A stretch of 40,650 bases of DNA, taken from contig CAZISM010000043.1 of the NCBI GenBank assembly GCA_964541895.1, forward strand, positions 1 to 40,650, read 5' to 3'. The notes under the pieces were generated by a model. The model was not told the origin of the DNA. It saw only the letters and a list, made by a program, of their open reading frames with translations, and ran no database searches. The stretch is from CAZISM01 sp964541895. GTDB lineage: Bacteria > Zhuqueibacterota > Zhuqueibacteria > Residuimicrobiales > Residuimicrobiaceae. The translations under genes were made by a program, and so were the position numbers. Shown here piece after piece: positions 38,156-40,650 of the stretch. Numbering within the stretch: the stretch's first letter is position 1; each line of letters opens with the position of its first letter.

Positions 38156-39094
38156 TCACTTGCCTGCAATTTGAGAAAAGGATTTGCTGATGGCAAGTAC
38201 GCCCGGTCCCATCAGCACGATAAACAGCGCCGGTAAAATAAACAGCACCAGAGGCAGCAGCATCTTGACGCCGGCCTTGGCAGCCTGTTCCTCGGCGCGC
38301 TGCCGCACCCGCGTACGAAGAGAATCGGCCTGTATGCGCAGGGTATCGGCGATGCTGGTTCCCAAGCGGTCGGCCAGAACCAGAGCGCCCACCAGAATGC
38401 GCAGGCTTTCCACCTTGTTGCGTTCGGCAAGCCGGCGCAGGGCTTTTTCCCTGGTCAGACCGGTGCGCATGTCCTGGTTCACCAGCAACAGCTCCTCGCT
38501 CAGCGGCACGCTGCGCAGACGGATATCCTGGCCGACGCGCATCAGCGCCGCGTTCAACCCCAGTCCGGCCTCCACGCTGATGACCAAAAGGTCCAGCGCA
38601 TCCGGCAGACCCGAAGCGATCATCCGCTGCCTCTTTTTGATTTTAAAGTTCAGCACCACGCCGGGCATCAGATAACCAAACATCGCCATCACCAGGCTGA
38701 AGAGAATGACCTGGTTCCAGGGGCGATCGCTCAGGAGCATGATTGTGCCATAGACCAGGGTGAACGCCAACGCCAGTCCAAGTTTGAGCGCCATGAACAC
38801 CCGCACGCTGTTCTCATGATAAAAACCGGCCTGCGCCAGGGCCTGTTCAAACGGACTTTTCTTGTTGCCCTTTTTCTGGAACAACTTGTCCATCTTGGCG
38901 AGAAGGTGGTTGATAGTTCGAACCCGCGTATTCACTTTTATCGTGTGGACGTTGCCTGTCGGGGCTTCGCTGTCAGACTGCAAATTTTGCAGCCGTCGAA
39001 TAGCGGGATCGTTTTTCCTTTTTATAAAATTCAGGATCCACAATGTGATCAGAAATACCGTACAGAAGATGAGAACCATATAGCCTATCATCAT
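38156..39094 (-). CDS. tadC: Tad pilus inner-membrane platform protein TadC (locus 2)
   Basis: 312 residues, intact. An N-terminal helix (about 2-23), a basic cytosolic region, two helices (about 105-150), the T2SS F domain with LPDALDLLVISVEAGLGLNA, then ADRLGTSIADTLRIQADSLR and the C-terminal hydrophobic LLPLVLFILPALFIVLMGPG. It is the template for estimating the missing centre of the locus 1 copy. tadB of locus 2 ends 9 nt upstream, the same spacing as in locus 1. Confidence 0.94.
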   Translation of the reverse strand: MMIGYMVLIFCTVFLITLWILNFIKRKNDPAIRRLQNLQSDSEAPTGNVHTIKVNTRVRTINHLLAKMDKLFQKKGNKKSPFEQALAQAGFYHENSVRVFMALKLGLALAFTLVYGTIMLLSDRPWNQVILFSLVMAMFGYLMPGVVLNFKIKKRQRMIASGLPDALDLLVISVEAGLGLNAALMRVGQDIRLRSVPLSEELLLVNQDMRTGLTREKALRRLAERNKVESLRILVGALVLADRLGTSIADTLRIQADSLRTRVRQRAEEQAAKAGVKMLLPLVLFILPALFIVLMGPGVLAISKSFSQIAGK

Positions 39095-39103
39095 ACCGTC
39101 ACC

Positions 39104-40075
39104 TCAATTGAAATCCAAATGTACGATTTTGCGGATCATAAAAACGCCCACGATCTGAAAAAGCCCGGCTGTGATCAACATATAGTGGCCCGAACTTTCA
39201 GTAAACATCGGTTGCAGATAGCCCGGATTAATGGAGGAAATGAGAAAAAGAAAAACCGCCGGCAGCGAGCCCAGAATCCACGCCGACATGCGTCCCTGCG
39301 CGGTATAAACCTGGATCTGCCCCATCAGTTTAAAGCGCTCGCGGATGGTATAGCTGATTTTTTCCAGAATTTCCGTCAGGTTGCCGCCCGTTTCCCGCTG
39401 CAGCAGCACGGCGGTGACAAAGAGCTTTAAATCCGGGCTGTTGACCCGCTCGGTGAGATGGAGCAGACACTCTTTAATCGGCCGGCCCAGGTTATGCTCT
39501 TCAAAAGTGCGGCGGAACTCGGTGCCCACCGGATCCGGAGCCTCCATGGCCACCAGTTGCAGCGCCTTGCTGAAGGCATGGCCGGCGCGCAGCGCCCCGG
39601 TCATCATATCGATGGCATCGGGAAACTCGCGGCCGAACGACTGCAAGCGCCGTCCCACCCGCATCGAAATGAACAACACCGGCAGGTAGGCCAGCACCAG
39701 GCCCAGGCCGATGCCCAGGCCGATGCGCCGGGTGGTCAGCCCGAAGAGAAAGCCCAACGTCGCCAGGATCGTCATAACGATCAGCACCGTGCCGACCTTG
39801 GGCGGCATGTCCGCCCGCTCCATCATCTTTTGCAGCGCAAACGAAAAGCGCACCTTTTCCAGCACGCGGTTCAGTAGCGGAATCTGACTGTACTCGACTT
39901 GGCGAACGACAAACGTGGCTGTGGCGCCCTTGGCCGCGCGCAATTCGCTGACCGAATCGATGCGGTGGCTGATACGATAGCCCTCGGAGAGAAAGCGCTG
40001 GTAATACCAGAAATAGACGGCTACCCCGCAAAAAGAGACCGAAAAAAAAGTGGCGGCCACGATAAAAGAGATCAT
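39104..40075 (-). CDS. tadB: Tad pilus inner-membrane platform protein TadB (locus 2)
   Basis: 323 residues, the same length as locus 1 TadB and strongly similar, with FPDAIDMMTGALRAGHAFSKALQLV and QRETGGNLTEILEKISYTIRERFKLMGQ. N- and C-terminal membrane helices are conserved. Its start overlaps the tadA stop by 4 nt (40072-40075), again as in locus 1. Function is as for TadB: platform for pilus assembly. Confidence 0.94.
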   Translation of the reverse strand: MISFIVAATFFSVSFCGVAVYFWYYQRFLSEGYRISHRIDSVSELRAAKGATATFVVRQVEYSQIPLLNRVLEKVRFSFALQKMMERADMPPKVGTVLIVMTILATLGFLFGLTTRRIGLGIGLGLVLAYLPVLFISMRVGRRLQSFGREFPDAIDMMTGALRAGHAFSKALQLVAMEAPDPVGTEFRRTFEEHNLGRPIKECLLHLTERVNSPDLKLFVTAVLLQRETGGNLTEILEKISYTIRERFKLMGQIQVYTAQGRMSAWILGSLPAVFLFLISSINPGYLQPMFTESSGHYMLITAGLFQIVGVFMIRKIVHLDFN

Positions 40076-40650
40076 AGGGTCATCTCGCTTTCGTTCGTTT
40101 CAAAGCGCGGTTCAAACATGTCCATGGGCAAGCGAACCCCTGCCGCTTCCAGTCGTTCCATGCATTTGGGCAGGATGCCGGTAGTACGGAACGCGCCCAG
40201 CACCTTGCCGTCTTCGCGAACACCCAGTTTTTCAAAATAGAATATATCCTGTAACGAAACCGTTTCTCCTTCCATGCCGGTGATTTCAGTGATTTTGATC
40301 ACTTTGCGCGTGCCGTCGGAAAAGCGCGAGATCTGTACGATCATGTCCACGGCGGAGCTGATCTGTTCGCGCATAGCGCGGTCGGTCAGGTTGGCGCCGG
40401 CCATAAGGATCATCGTCTCCAGGCGCCGCAAGGCGTCCCGCGGTGTGTTGGCGTGCAGCGTAGACAGGGAACCGTCATGACCGGTGTTCATCGCCTGCAA
40501 CATATCCAGCGCTTCGCCACCGCGCACCTCGCCGAGGATGATGCGATCCGGACGCATCCGCAAGGCATTGCGCACCAGTTCGCGCTGGCTGATGGCGCCT
40601 TTGCCTTCAATGTTGGCCGGTCGCGTTTCCAGCCGCACCACATGGTCCTG
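40072..40650 (-). CDS. tadA: Tad ATPase TadA/CpaF, C-terminal part (locus 2, runs off window)
   Basis: The frame is open from the window edge (QDHVVRLETRPANIEGKGA) to the stop at 40072, giving the last 192 residues or so. Walker B (MRPDRIILGEVRGGEA) and the His box (STLHAN) are present; Walker A lies outside the window. Nearly all positions match the locus 1 protein, so this is a recent or well-conserved paralogue. The start of the gene and any associated flp, secretin and other genes would be beyond 40650. Confidence 0.93.
   Translation of the reverse strand, partial: QDHVVRLETRPANIEGKGAISQRELVRNALRMRPDRIILGEVRGGEALDMLQAMNTGHDGSLSTLHANTPRDALRRLETMILMAGANLTDRAMREQISSAVDMIVQISRFSDGTRKVIKITEITGMEGETVSLQDIFYFEKLGVREDGKVLGAFRTTGILPKCMERLEAAGVRLPMDMFEPRFETNESEMTL

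Overview
The window looks like part of a draft scaffold from an uncultured bacterium of the Fibrobacterota-Chlorobiota-Bacteroidota (FCB) group in the broad sense. A KSB1- or Calditrichota-like lineage is my best guess, but it is an inference. The clues are type IX secretion (T9SS) C-terminal sorting domains on two giant secreted proteins, PorV/UPF0164-like outer-membrane proteins, cohesin and dockerin-like modules, a bacillithiol synthesis gene (bshA), and a sigma-54 two-component system. Four runs of exactly 100 N mark scaffold joins. One of them is flanked by an identical 55-bp sequence on both sides and is almost certainly an unmerged contig overlap.

Layout. Positions 1-5236 are on the minus strand: a partial secreted coiled-coil protein, an NtrC-type response regulator, its sensor kinase (with a good sigma-54 promoter candidate upstream), and bshA. 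A divergent promoter region (5237-5528) separates these from a long plus-strand run, 5529-24993. That run begins with housekeeping genes: lepA, an ABC exporter ATPase and permease, signal peptidase I, hemW, and an unrecognised 173-residue protein. It continues into a surface module: a beta-barrel-like protein, a 1379-residue protein (eight carboxypeptidase-regulatory-like repeats, a dockerin-like pair, a cohesin-like domain and a T9SS sorting domain), a protein of about 2006 residues (seven cohesin-like modules, five of them alternating with fibronectin-III domains, then a sorting domain), and a PorV-like protein.

From 25043 to the end everything is on the minus strand. It holds a complete Tad/Flp pilus locus read from 33954 down to 25043: flp, tadV, tadE, cpaB, secretin, tadG, tadZ/cpaE, tadA, tadB, tadC, and a fused DUF192-methyltransferase gene. 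A second, paralogous set (tadA partial, tadB, tadC, and the same fusion) occupies 37160-40650. Between the two lie an Nramp-like transporter, an aldo/keto reductase and a GNAT acetyltransferase.

The most interesting features are these. First, an integral-membrane ICMT/PEMT-type methyltransferase fused to DUF192 sits directly after tadC in both Tad loci; the Tad prepilin peptidase here is too short to carry a methylase domain, so the fusion is a candidate pilin-modifying enzyme. Second, a cohesin-rich scaffold and a dockerin-bearing partner are encoded side by side with T9SS tags and a PorV-like protein, suggesting a self-assembling cell-surface complex.
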